DNA of 64,000 nt from Sphagnum compactum (taxonomy: Eukaryota > Bryophyta > Sphagnopsida > Sphagnales). The notes under the pieces are model-generated. The model saw only the letters and a program-made list of their open reading frames with translations. It was not told where the DNA came from and did no database searches. Shown here piece after piece: positions 32,781 through 45,429 of the stretch. The number at the start of each line of letters is the position of its first letter. Positions within the stretch are counted from its first letter, which is position 1. The translations under genes and the position numbers were made by a program. The stretch is from assembly GCA_965153455.1 (NCBI GenBank), contig OZ234495.1, positions 16,302,875 through 16,366,874 of the forward strand, given 5' to 3'.

Positions 32781-35040
32781 ACCTTTATACTACAATGGCA
32801 AAAAAAAAATTGTCACTAATTGTCAAACCAAACACATTGGAATCTATGATTGAATACACATTAATCACAAGCATATTTTGTGAGATGACCAAAAAACCGT
32901 TGGAATATCCAAGAGATAATACTAGGCTAGACCCCCTTAGGCATTTGCTTGAAATCGGAACATGGGGAATAGAATGAAAGAGGGTAATTGACAAAACAAA
33001 GGAATGGGCGGCATGGCAATGGGCAAATGCGAAGATGGACAAAAAGAGTCTTTCTATAATGAGAAAAATTGTGAATATTTCCAAGAATGATATGGAGGAC
33101 TATAATTTAACACTATTTACACATGCAATGGATTTCTTCAAAGAACGTGCGAGTTGAAAGAAGTTGATTCCATAGCATTTTTTCACAAGCTTAGTGAACG
33201 ATTTGTCAATATAAGACTTGGTAACACTTGGGAATTTGCTATCCACATAATTCATGAATCCTCAACAACGATTTTATACAACTCTAGGTAGGCAAACCTG
33301 GGTTCCACAAGAATTGAAGAACAAAGTTTTTAAACAACTAGTTAATCGGTAGATGATACGACTGGCCACAAAACCATGAAACATGTACGACATTAGAAAA
33401 AAACAATGAATCAAAAATTGAATGAAAAACCAAAATCCTATTCTTTACACTAAACCATAGCTCAATAGACGTGTGAAGTTGAATATTTGTTCAAAGTATG
33501 AGATCACAAAAGGAAATATTTATTTATGCAAAATTGAAATAAAATTATGGCTAAACTTGAACAATCTTGAACAAATATGTAATGATTATTGAGACAAATA
33601 GTTAATAAAAACTTCAGATCAAAATAATAAATGATAATCAAAGTCATATATATGATGTTATGGCTATTGAGACAAATGTAATTGTTTTGCCATTTGGAGC
33701 CGTTTTAACATATGCAATTGTTTCAAACTCACCAACAAAAACTAGATGGTCCAATGACAACCAATGTTTGTGATGCTTGATTTCAATGTAGAATTTGATT
33801 AGACAACTACAAATATCTTTAGGAAATAAACATGTTCCCAAATGTCTGTTATGTTTTGCATTCAATTTAGATTTTATTTCGGTCCTATTCATGCGCTCAT
33901 GCTCATGTTCACGGGCTCGTGGACTATAATTAATGACCTCTTTTACATCCAAATATCAATTGAAGCTTGGAAAATGTTTTGAATGTTTCACATTTGATAT
34001 GAGGGTTTACGTAAAAATGAAATGAAATATAGGAATAATAGTTGCCAAAGGGCATGAACTGGACACATGGCATGGAAATAAGAACGCAAACAAAAAACGA
34101 TTTGAAGCCACATAAGGCTAGAGGGCTAGTGAAGTGATCACAATTACATGTTACACATGTTACGCATGACACGAGTAGAATACATAGTTGTCATGTTAAT
34201 TATAATGTTTTAGTGTAATCAGTCCCATCCAAACGGTCACAAAAAAATATAGACAATTTTCAAGAAGCCATTGAATACAATAATCTTATAGTGACGTTAT
34301 AAATTTTTAGACTTTGGGAGATGTTTACAATTTTGTAACATTGCACAAGTAGAGTTTAGAATCTTTCGGTGAACTTCAAAGTAGTAATCAAAGAAAATGA
34401 GCTATGTGTAAAATTACTCATTTTCACAATGTCACGATATCCATATCCCAGGCATTCTTGTCGAACACCAAGGGATTTGGACGATTACCCTTTAGTAGAT
34501 AGAAGAAAGTTAAGAAATATAGATGTAAAGTTCCGGGTAGAGGTTGGGTATCGGGCATCTATAACCACTTGTAGGACTATAAGATATATGGGACAATGAT
34601 AAAAATGGTTTGCTTGGAGTTTTTGAATAGCTTGTGACAACCTTTTGGAGACAATCCATGGCGAACACACCCAATTAATCAAAACTATAGAATGCAATTT
34701 CACAAGCAGTGTGACTACTTGTTTGGATTTCAAGTTAAGAGGAAAATAAGAAAATCATTCTTATTACAAAATTGGCCAAAGAACGCTTCTAACATTGAAG
34801 GTGATGAATACGAAACACCAATATTCATTTACAACAGAAAGTTGGATTCCCTATATCAGCTAGTTGCATTACTAAAAGCCTAGAGGAAAAGGAGAGCTCC
34901 CCACCACACATAGAAGATGAAGTGATGGAATCAAAAGAGGAAATGAAGAATACTCTCCCACCATTCCAAGGATATGAGAGACGGATTCGAAAGGCATGAC
35001 CTCGGCGCCTGCACCACAGTCTGCAATGGGCTCCAATAAA
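32781..35040. other. AT-rich DNA with weak coding-like fragments
   Basis: Short stretches resemble decayed coding sequence: plus-strand 32,795-32,977, minus-strand 33,644-33,952 and plus-strand 34,369-34,900, the last with Tyr-Pro-Tyr-Pro-Arg and a Lys/Arg-rich middle. None shows a recognised motif and all are bounded by stops. They may be remains of an old transposon or gene; nothing allows a choice. Confidence 0.3.
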
Positions 35041-38000
35041 ATAAACAGCTCACCAATGGAACCCAGTTTAGCTCAATATATCTAAAGCACAATCTATAGA
35101 CGCCTTTGAAATTGGCAACAACTACAAACCTTGGTAGGAGAAATTAACAAGTCTTTGTAGGCAAGGTTCTTTGAGGCTATGAGCACGAAAAGATATATTT
35201 TGTATGAAGAAAATGTTTTTTGAACGGATATGTGATTTTGAGGTAACATAATAATATGTTTACTATCTTTGAATAGAACATCAGGGGAAAAAAAACAGTA
35301 ATATAGGTTAATTCAAGTTGACAATATTATTGGTTAAAAAATGGGCATCAAATTTTGAGATATTTGAAAAAAATGATATCTTAAATTTTGCATTTCATTT
35401 CCTCTATAATAAGAAATGATTTAAAATAATTGAGAATCATGTACGAGGAACAATAAAGCATTACATACATGTGAATGTCCTTCAATATGCTGTCATTCAA
35501 AATTAAAATGGATCAATAAAAATCAAGACTATAGAAGTATATCACTCTTGGCAACAAAATTCTACATGTAAATTACAATAGAAGAATTACAGACACTGAA
35601 AATCCATTGAGTAGTCAACAAAGATCAATGAAGGCACCTGCTCATCGCTCACTACTCGATGCTCACTCGCTAGCATTGTTCTAAAATGTTGGCATAGAAT
35701 AACAAAATTATTCTTGAATTTCTGATTGATTGCATGGTAATAAATTCCTATTTACTTATTTGTCCAATCACATAAAACAAACTCTAATGTTAATACAACT
35801 TTTTATTGCCTTATAGGAAATGGCAAGGGAATACCATTATAACATCACCTTATGTGACATCCATATCAATGTTATATCAACCAAGTGAAACTTTTTTATG
35901 TTAAGCTCCTTGAAGGGTGAAATGCCCTATAATTGTAACAATAAACATACGTTAATTTTTTTCTTCTAACTTTTTGAAGAATGTGGCAAAAATTCATTGA
36001 AAACAATAATAGTACAATTAAAGTTAGAACATGTGACCACCACAGTGTTTCCTTATTAAAATTGATTAGATAAATTTATGGATTATAGGTGCAAGTCCAA
36101 GTGTAACTATCATTTCTATAGTAAGGTATTGGATGCCAATAAACTTGGAAAATACTTGGGTGATCTTATGGTAGCTTTTGGGATGAGTGAATGGCGGAAT
36201 AAAGAAATGTAAGATGAAGTATCTATTGAAATGCACGTGTCAAAAGAAGGGGAAAAACTAGTTGGCATTAGAGTTGTGCACTTGAGTGTGTTGGAGGGAT
36301 TGTGAATAGGAAAACAAAATAAAAAAAGAGGGAACAATCACATATACGATTGCAACCTAGAACAAAATTTTGCTCCTTCCATGGAATGGATTGGATGTGC
36401 ATTTCTTGCTCGTGCCTTGGGCTCATAACCAAGCCTAGGGAAAAACAACTTGCTAATTAGGTCAAGAGTAAGTTCAAGATGTGACATGAATCAAAAGAAG
36501 CAAGACACGTTACCACACAAAGTGGGAGATGTTAGGGAATCAAAGGAAAAGATTCTTAAGATCCCAAGTGACATTACTACACTATGAAATATAAGACTCT
36601 TGAACAATTAAAGGGTCCTAAACTTTAAAGTGAAATTTAAGGATCAATTCATGTTTGAATCAATTGATCTCCACCCTTGTTACAAGGCATTTTTCAATGG
36701 TTGTTCCCCAAGGGGGACATCAAGTGTTAAAATTTTACACTATTTGCATCAAACAAGATATTGTTTGGGTGGTATTATGCAAAGGAACCTTTTTTCCTGG
36801 CCCTTTTATTTTATTTTTTGATATGCACATATTTAACCCACTTTAAATTCTATTATAAATTTTTTACATCAAATTTTGATACCCTATATGCATTTATTTT
36901 GTTTCAATTTGAATAGTTGCAGTTTGGAGAAATGACAATGATGCAACTGAACATGGTAAGATCATGTGATAAGACTATTATTTTTTCAACATACCATATG
37001 TGTTTAACATATCCTTCAACTTGGTATTGAGAGGTGAAAAAACAAAATACCCATCTAAAGTGTTTTTCTTTAATAAAAATGATTCAATTTTATCAATGGT
37101 GTGAAAGGATCCTTCATTTCACATTCCACTATGTTCAATGGCTAGTACTAGTTCACTTTTTAACCTACTAATTGAACTTTAACAACTAATGTACTTAAAA
37201 TCTTTAGAATATATATATAACTATATTAAGGATCAACGCATACCCTATATTAATTATATATTGGTTTTTGGAATGAACATAATCCTCTTATAGAGCTATT
37301 TTATATTTAAAAAACCCAAAAACCAACACATGGGGTCTTATATTTTTAATCACATGTTTTATAAGTTCAAAGGAGAATTCCCCCCCTCCCCCCCCCCCCG
37401 CCCCCCAACCCTTTCCTTGAGTTGTTTGTAAGGTCTAAAGTTTAACACAAGGCTCAAGGAACGTATTTGATATCATGGTCTCCCTTTATCACCATCCATG
37501 ATTAATAATTCATTTATCATGACATTAATTGGACAAAGATGTCTCATCAAGCTTGGTATTCATTAACATAAGATAAAACATTTGCAAATGATGGTACATC
37601 ATAATTGTATCTTAAAACATGTTCCAAAGTCAATGTAGTCCACTTGGCTTGCCCAAATCGGCTACAAATGTAATTATTAGGTTCAATGCATTAAAGTTTA
37701 GGAATACAATTTTGTGTTTGAATTTTTTTCCTAAAATCAACTAAGATTGGTTAAAACATTGAAATGGATAGTGCACTAGCAACCAATCCTACCTTTCAAA
37801 CATTGCAAAAAGGGTTTCGACAATGTAATGTAGACAAAAAAAAAATACTCCACCCAAAGTCCAATTAAAAAATGGAACAATTTTTAATATGGACACAAAA
37901 AAGTAGATTCAAAATATTTTGAAGTAGAAATATAAAACCATAGGGCCCTACATTTAGTTTATGGGAAGTTGGATACAAAGTTTGAACAACTTTGGTATCA

Positions 38001-39530
38001 TAAGAGTAGGTTGAAGTATGTTTGAAACTAACTGGGTCAAAATGGTGTTCAAACCTATTTCATATTAAAATTTTGATAAATTATGATTATGACATTCATA
38101 ATTTGATGATACATAAGTATTTTTTAGGTCTCCACTAAGTTGATTTTTAAAAAAAATCAATATTCCATCTACATGTAGCCCATTTTGTAAGATCGAACAT
38201 TTTGTGCAAGTAGAAATTATTTTTAAAATTCTAGTTAATTATACTTTCAAGATGGGGGTTCAACATTTTAAATATCAAATGAAAGATTATCATCTTGTTG
38301 TAAAAAAAAAATCTACTTTCAATACATTAAATTCTTTTCATGTTTACATGTAATGTTTTTTGACAAGGAGCAATGAGCCGTTTACTTTACCTTGCTTGCA
38401 CCCAAAATGTCAATCAAATTTACAAATTTAACCCAACAAGTTCACTGCACTAAATAGGTTTGCAAGGTCGTGTTTATCAATATTTTTATGACAATTTTGG
38501 ACATCAATGTAGTTAATAAAATATAATTTAGCACCAACCTTTGATGAATTTTGATTCAATTTATGGGGAGTCAATGGTTTGATATCAGCATGTTCCATAA
38601 AATTTTGATAATGATCGGAAAGATAATAATATTTAACAACATCATGGTATAGATGGTGAGAACATGGGAGTGCGGAGATGGATGGTCATGGGCTAGTTGT
38701 AAGATACATGTTATAATATAACAAGGGTGGTCATAACAAGGGAGGTTTCATTGGAACAAGTAACATCATAATGGGTGTGTTGGGCAATTTTATTATTATT
38801 AAAATGCTACTTGACATTTGGCGCTTGTTGTTGCAAGAACAACCCGATTAACATTAAATATTGTATCCCTAAGTAATGTGAAGCATTGCAAGGGGGGATG
38901 GAACAAAACACATGGATATTTATTTTAGTTATTTTGCGTACAATCAAATTCCATGTGACCCCCACTATATAACTATTATTTAATATGACTAGTAGGATTT
39001 CGGAGAAAAACCAACTATCTTAACAACTATATATTAATCATATTTGATTAAAATGACCATAGTGCCCAAAGTTGTGCCAAACAAGTTGGACCAAATGTGT
39101 AACTATCTAGGACATGATGTGAACATCAATCATGTTAAGTTGTTTTCAACACTTCATAGTGTGGCATTGAAGTCAAAATGGTAGTTGCAACTTGTTACAA
39201 CTAATGAATTTTTTTTAAAGTAATGATTTTTGGGGCATATTTTTAATTGGTGCCCAAAAATAATATCAACATTATTTTTTGGTGATAAGTAGTTAAGTCT
39301 TGGGAAGGGCACTTCAATTTATCCCAAACAATATGCAAAAAAACTAGGGTGCAACTTATTATATATATTACTTAAATGTAAATATAGTGTCTATAATGAG
39401 AATATATTCAAAGTAAACCTAGAATGCACCTAACATATTTGATTATTTCATAGCATCCCAAAAACCACCCTTCTATTTCAAGTGTTTCCTAAAGTACATG
39501 GATAGTGCCCCCATTAAAAGTTAAGCAAGT
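35041..39530. other. AT-rich intergenic DNA
   Basis: No gene, RNA gene or clear transposon ends recognised. A C-rich run lies at 37,380-37,408. Open frames are short and low in complexity. Confidence 0.5.
37380..37408 (+). repeat. C-rich homopolymer tract
   Basis: Nearly pure C over 29 bases with single T, G and A-boundary interruptions, like the (C)21 at 3,466. Confidence 0.85.
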
Positions 39531-39539
39531 AATAGATAG

Positions 39540-39690
39540 TTATTATAGTTGTAAGTAGGTAGGTGATAATAGGTATATACGTTAAATGTAAATAGGAATT
39601 TGTAGGTAAGTAAATATACATAAATACTTAGTAAATAAGTAAGTTTATGTACCTACTTATTAACCACCACCTATTACCTACCTACAAATC
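39540..39690. repeat. Imperfect palindrome of TAGGT/ACCTA words
   Basis: GTAAGTAGGTAGGTGATAAT near 39,551 faces ACCTATTACCTACCTAC near 39,668, with further TAAGTA/TACTTA complementarity between. It could fold into an imperfect hairpin. No target duplication is evident. Confidence 0.4.
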
Positions 39691-39964
39691 ATACATTCAT
39701 ATTTTTTAATTACCAATATATTCAAACATTTTATGCATATTTTGCTTGGATTATGGTCCAATTTCTTCACCTATTATTTTATTTTGTTGTTAATGGATGA
39801 AGAATGGGATTCACAATAAAAAGTAACCCAACTTGATAAAGGAAATAAGCTAATTTTTACTTCTTAATTATTGACATTTATTGTATGATATTGACATGAA
39901 CCTTTTGTTATCACTCTTCACAAGTCCAACAATGATTTTTTTGGTGTGAGCCCAAAACATTGTG

Positions 39965-40620
39965 GTGGAAGTTGATCCAAGTCATAAAGAGCCCACAAGT
40001 GGATGTGTTGTGGGGAATGCCTATGATGACTGCATTGACACACATGGCAATTTGCATGATATTGAGATCCCAATGTAAATTGTAGATGTAGATGGTGCTA
40101 GGACATTAGGAGGTGTAATTGAATTATCAAGAGAGGAAACATTCGTAGGTGGTCAAGTTTTACAAAGTAACTTGGGGATATATGATGCATTTGGATAATG
40201 GTGTATGTTTTACTCCAAGTGAATGGCCACCTATTGTTGACAACTTTAATACACTAACTAATGATTTTAAAGATGGCATCTTTTATTTTCATTATATTTG
40301 TAATCATTTTGTGCGTCTATAATGTGTGATTAGTGTTCTCTGGAAAGATTATGAATTGGATATTGACTAGTTGGTTGGCATTCAAAGACAATTAGCTATT
40401 TGGATTTTAAAGGCACATAGATATTAAAGCTTTGTGATTAGTGGATGGACCACCATGCCCAAAATATACAAAACAAAAATGGATTAAAAAATTCATTGAA
40501 TGCATTACAAAGCAAACCCATCTTTGGGTGGTACCATTAGGAACAACTTCAAAGAATGGTCAAGGACTAAAAGTGGTCAAATCATTTTCATGGAATTGTT
40601 TTCTTCAAATATTTTTACAA
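39965..40620 (+). pseudogene. Decayed coding-like region, family unknown
   Basis: From 39,968 one frame reads for about 40 codons to a TAA, then another 40 codons to a second TAA with little low complexity, including Val-Val-Glu-Val-Asp-Pro-Ser and Gly-Gly-Gln-Val-Leu-Gln-Ser. After a frameshift comes Phe-Thr-Pro-Ser-Glu-Trp-Pro near 40,208. The last block faintly recalls the end of PC4-type coactivator domains, where a helix follows such a Glu-Trp, but this is too weak to assign. Several stops follow. Not recognised. Confidence 0.3.
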
Positions 40621-41146
40621 CTATAGATTTGTTTTTTCTCATGTTTATTTATTGCATGCAAGAATATATGGTCGTAAGTTTTCATTGAAATAAAAAGGTG
40701 CCAATGGTTACAAATTTTCATTCTTAATTATGAATTCCCTTTTAAGAATCAATCCTAAATTTCGGAAATTCAGAACTAAATTATACCTATTCAACTAATT
40801 AATTAATAAAAAATCAAATAGATTACCATAAAAATACATTTTTTTATTTCCCAAGAAAAACTTCAAAACAAGTTTCAAACACAATGTGTTCCTAACCAAA
40901 AGGTTCAAAAAATGGAAACACCATGATATTTTTAAAACTTTTTTTACAAGGAACGATGAGGAACATCAAAACACAAAATAATCTTGACATATTAAAGTTT
41001 TGAATTCTATACAACCTACTGAATGTATTGACTAAAAAAATGTAATGAAAATATTTATTTAAGTGTTTCCTATTTTTAAAAAGTTCAATATGTCATATAA
41101 AATGGAGGTGTGGTGTCTTTAGTGGTACCACCCAAAGATGGGTTTG
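40513..41146. mobile_element. Possible foldback element, 27-bp inverted repeats
   Basis: CAAACCCATCTTTGGGTGGT starts at 40,513 and its reverse complement ends at 41,146. The shared stretch is about 27 bp with one mismatch. The 580 bp between are AT-rich and non-coding except for the tail of the preceding decayed frame. No matching target duplication was found, so this may instead be two inverted copies of a short repeat. Confidence 0.35.
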
Positions 41147-41149
41147 TCA

Positions 41150-44100
41150 TATACAATGAAGCATGCAGTTCCTCATAATATTGGATTATTGATTCGTAAT
41201 ACAAGTTGAACATGACATTATAGATGGTCCAATTAGCTAGGTGTAGTATTTGACATAAATATTAAAATTTATCCATTCAATGAAACACCATGTTGTGAAA
41301 TGTATTTTGTTTCAAATTTATTCATGCAAGGTGTTTGAACATTTGGATTTTCCATCACTTGTAGAACAATCATTTAAACAACACACTTAAATTACCATTT
41401 AAAGCTCTATATGACTATGACGTGACTTCATTTTGACTATAATAACATATGACATAAAATGACACAAGTTAGGAAAAAAACTAGTAGCTAGTCAAATAAC
41501 ACTTTTCAATTTTAAATGATACATGGAATAAATATGTTTGAGATCCAAGGATTTTGAATTCATGTGTAATTTTTCCTTTGGTTTAATGTCAACTATATTT
41601 AAGAATGACTTTTAAACAATTATACCCACTTGTACAATAGTAAAATGACTCCAAAAAAATTTAATACATGTGTGTCACCTTGCTTCATATATACTAATTT
41701 ATATCCATGTCATACAAATATGATTTTAGTGTGATACAAAGTGACTTGAAAATTACATATATATAAATGGCTTTATATGAATACAGTGACTACCACGTTG
41801 TTGACATTGTCCCTACATTATATCTAAAATAATATTCCATGTTATTTCATAGTTGATGTTTGGTCTTTTAATTTTGCAAATCTAACAATTAGGAGTATGT
41901 TTAAAATTTAATGACAAAAAATATCATGGAACAATAGTGATGAATAAGAATAAAATGTGAGAAGAATGAATCCTAATTGTCCTTGAGTTTGAAAAGGGTT
42001 TGAATCAATCACCAATTTTCCTAGATGGATTACTCAAGATTTATCGTACCATTCTATTAAAACATCATATGAAGGTCTCAAAAATTTGGAAGAAGTCTTG
42101 TCTCTTATCATTCTTGTGTGGATGGTTTGTTATTTTGTTAATAAGGCATGGGTGTTCAAATGGTATGTTAAATTTTTGTTATCCATAATCCTTTTTTATT
42201 CAATTGTCTTGTCCCATTTGACTTTGCCTTGGTGTGCACTTCAATAAACAAGCCATCCTCCCAAACCATATCTTTTACAAATAACCCCATCTATCTTTGT
42301 GGTTTTACATGGGCTTTTGAGCTCCACCATTTGCATGTTGATCACACAATCTCATTGCTTCACCACTTGCAAGATCAAGCATTTGTGACACATCTTGTTG
42401 GTTTGTACATACACTTTTAATGTGGAAGGTTTTGTGTTATCTTCCCAAGGAGTTTCCCTTTCCACCCCACAAATTACATTTGTGTCGAAAATTAGAATGA
42501 ATACTTGACAAGAAATGGCACATGCAATTGAGATTTTGTGACACATTTGGTGATGACATGCTTCCAAATTAGTGGAGATGCTTGCAAAGTGGAAGATACA
42601 CACAAATTGGCAATGCCATCAATAATAACCCATTCATTTAAGTAGCATCTGTTAGTAAACAAAATTTATAGAGTAATGTTATTGGAGTCTAGTGGGTTGT
42701 TGGGAAGATTAATTAAAAGACCAAGGAATCTTTAGAAAATAATAAAATTGAATAGGTGGCACTAATAACATCAGATCACCATTCAATGATTATATACACT
42801 TGAATAATTCATGTCCTATATGCAGCCACTCCCTTAGCAATTAGTAGTGATCAATAATTAAAAGAATGACAACAAGCCGCATGTCTTCAAATGTCCAACT
42901 TATTTGGCAACAGTAAGTTAGTCGCAAATTTGTTAGGTCTTATAATTTACAAATGAATGTTCGTACTATATGCAATTTTCATACATAACCATTTTTTATG
43001 GATATTTAGAACAAGACATTGAAATCTATCACATATAGATGTTAAACATGACATTTTGTATTTCATAATCAATCATTTGTTTGAAATCCATGTCTATTCA
43101 CAAGGACTTGTAATTAGTTGAAATATAATTTGGCATTTGTGGTCAACTTTGAGATTTAAAGTGATATCATTTGTTCCTTATCAATTAAAGGACAATAATT
43201 TGCATCTTTGAAATTTTGCTTCATGTCAGCTTACTCTCAACAACATATGTCCATTAACAATCTATTTTATTTTTCTTGTAAGGTGGTTACATTGTATTGG
43301 TGCATTAGCTCAACCATCATCATTTCCCTCTATGGTCAGTGAGCAACCAAATCATGAAAATCCTTCTTTAAAGTCCTTCAATACTTTTAAGAAATGAAAA
43401 ACGTCTTCTTCATGGAGTGGAAAGTATGATGATACCTTGGTAACTTTGGCACTAATTATTTGTAAAAATGTTGAAATTTTCAAAAATAATAATTTCAAAG
43501 AAATTTTCAAAAAAATAAAAAAATAAAAAGTAGGAATATTCATTTAAAAAAATGGAATCTTAAAATATAATTAATTATTTTAAAAACATGTGTTGAAGTT
43601 GCCCTTGTAATATGGTATGTTATTAGTCATAGAATGAGGATATGAACCCAATTGTAAAGTCATGTTAGATTGTGAATAAGGTGGATATGCTTGTCATATT
43701 TATAAATAGCAAACCAACAACCATTAGACATTGAAACTCGAGAAAATAATTGTTATTACTTTTTAAATGTTAATGTTTTAAAACAAGTTATTCATTACAG
43801 TCCATATATTTTAATTATTATTCTCCTTATGTTTTTGTAAGGTCATTACATCTCTTAAAACATAATATCCACATATTATGGAACTAATAATAAATATGTT
43901 CATAATTCTAGTTTTTTGATGTGGGCAATAACACGCGTCAATGTCAATTGATATTAGAAATTGAGCCATAATCTTAATTTCATTTTATTATTAATAAGGA
44001 TAGTCAAGTTAGGTATCTTTAAGTAACCCTTACTAATATGCACAAGGATTGTATAACCAAGCCTTGTTTATATTGATGCATGATTAGTCAAAGGTTGTTA

Positions 44101-44816
44101 GTAGTTAAAGTGGGTTAGGCAATGTTATAGCTTATGGGGGCACTATTGGCACATGAATATTAAATTGTCGACATGAGAACAACTTTGTTGAATAAAAGAG
44201 AGTTATGATCAACTAGTTGTTAATTCTATGCAAAACAAACAAAATATCATAAATAATAACCAAACATAGGCGTTTTAATAATCTATTTTGTTTAAATTTG
44301 ATGTGGAGATGCATCATGTAAGGACTGTTTGAAAGTAAAAGTGACAAAAATAAAGGGAAAAAATCATTGTTTCATCAAAGAAGCATTGCTTATTTGTTCC
44401 TTTACCAAGTTAGGCACAAAATCATTGATAGAACAAGGGACCCAAACACCAACACTTTAGGGGAACTATGGGGGTTAACATGTGGCAATGTGGGAAGGGG
44501 GGTGGGGGGAAAAGGGGGAGGTAGCATTTTCAAACATTCATCTAAGTGACAATTAGGAAATGTGGAGATGATGATGGAATGCACTTAGAGACAAAAAAAA
44601 GGGAGGAATGTTGAGGCATCATGGAAAGGGGTTAAAGCTCCATGAAAAGGTGTCCAAAGTTTTGTTAAGAGAGGAAGGAAACTTAGCAAAAATGAAGAAG
44701 TTGAAAAATAGGGAGTAGGAATATAAACTTTTATATTTTTGAAAAGTTGAAGTTCTACATTATTTGTTAGGGTTGGAGTAGAAACAAGGGGAAAAGAGGC
44801 AAATAGGAGCTTGATG
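41150..44816. other. AT-rich intergenic DNA
   Basis: No gene recognised. A G-rich patch lies near 44,495-44,522 just before the plastid-derived segment. Short open frames lack resemblance to known proteins. Confidence 0.5.
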
Positions 44817-45429
44817 TGTATATATACGGGTCGATGCAAGTTAAGGTGGTTCACTATTAGCATCACATTAGTAGTTTTTGCGATAAAATTTGGCAATACC
44901 ATTTTCATTTCTTATTTGAATCGTACGGGATACGTATTAAAAAGATCCCCAATAATTGTTTTACTTTCCTAGGCTATACCTTCGATGTCCAAAACAAAAT
45001 TATTGCGATTCGAACCAAAATGCTTGAGGAATTACCCGGAACTAGTCTTATCAACAAAGAACTTTGTTCTATCACTCCAATTCTATCTTTGATTGGATTA
45101 TTAGACAGAGAAGGATTCTGTGATGCCCTAGGGCACCCAATTGGTAAATTAGCCTGGAGTACTTTAACAGATGAGGGAATTTTTAATCGATTCGATCAAA
45201 TTTGGAGAAATCTCTTTTGCTACTATAGCGGATGCCAAAATAGGAAGAATTTGTATCAGGTACAATATATACTTTGATTTTTATGTGCTAAAACGTTGGC
45301 TTGTAAGCATAAAAATACGATACGTTCTGTATGGAAAAAATACGATTTGAAATTTTTGACGAAACCCTTTTTTTCGAAAAAAAGAGAATTAATATGTTCA
45401 AATTGTGTAAATGCAATGGTTAATTTTTA
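44817..45429 (+). pseudogene. matK: Nuclear copy of plastid matK 3' part (NUPT)
   Basis: matK encodes the group II intron maturase of plastids. The frame from 44,867 matches its C-terminal half: Trp-Gln-Tyr-His-Phe, then Phe-Leu-Gly-Tyr, Lys-Met-Leu-Glu, Gly-His-Pro-Ile-Gly-Lys, Arg-Phe-Asp-Gln-Ile-Trp-Arg-Asn-Leu and Tyr-Tyr-Ser-Gly, the domain X region. A TGA at 45,275 replaces the conserved Arg after Gln-Tyr-Ile-Leu. The frame continues with Ala-Lys-Thr-Leu-Ala-Cys-Lys-His-Lys and ends at TAG 45,427. Upstream, a Leu-Leu-Ala-Ser block at 44,854 is in another frame, so a frameshift lies near 44,866. No plastid trnK exon is visible on either side. The surrounding DNA is ordinary nuclear AT-rich sequence. 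Confidence 0.88.
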
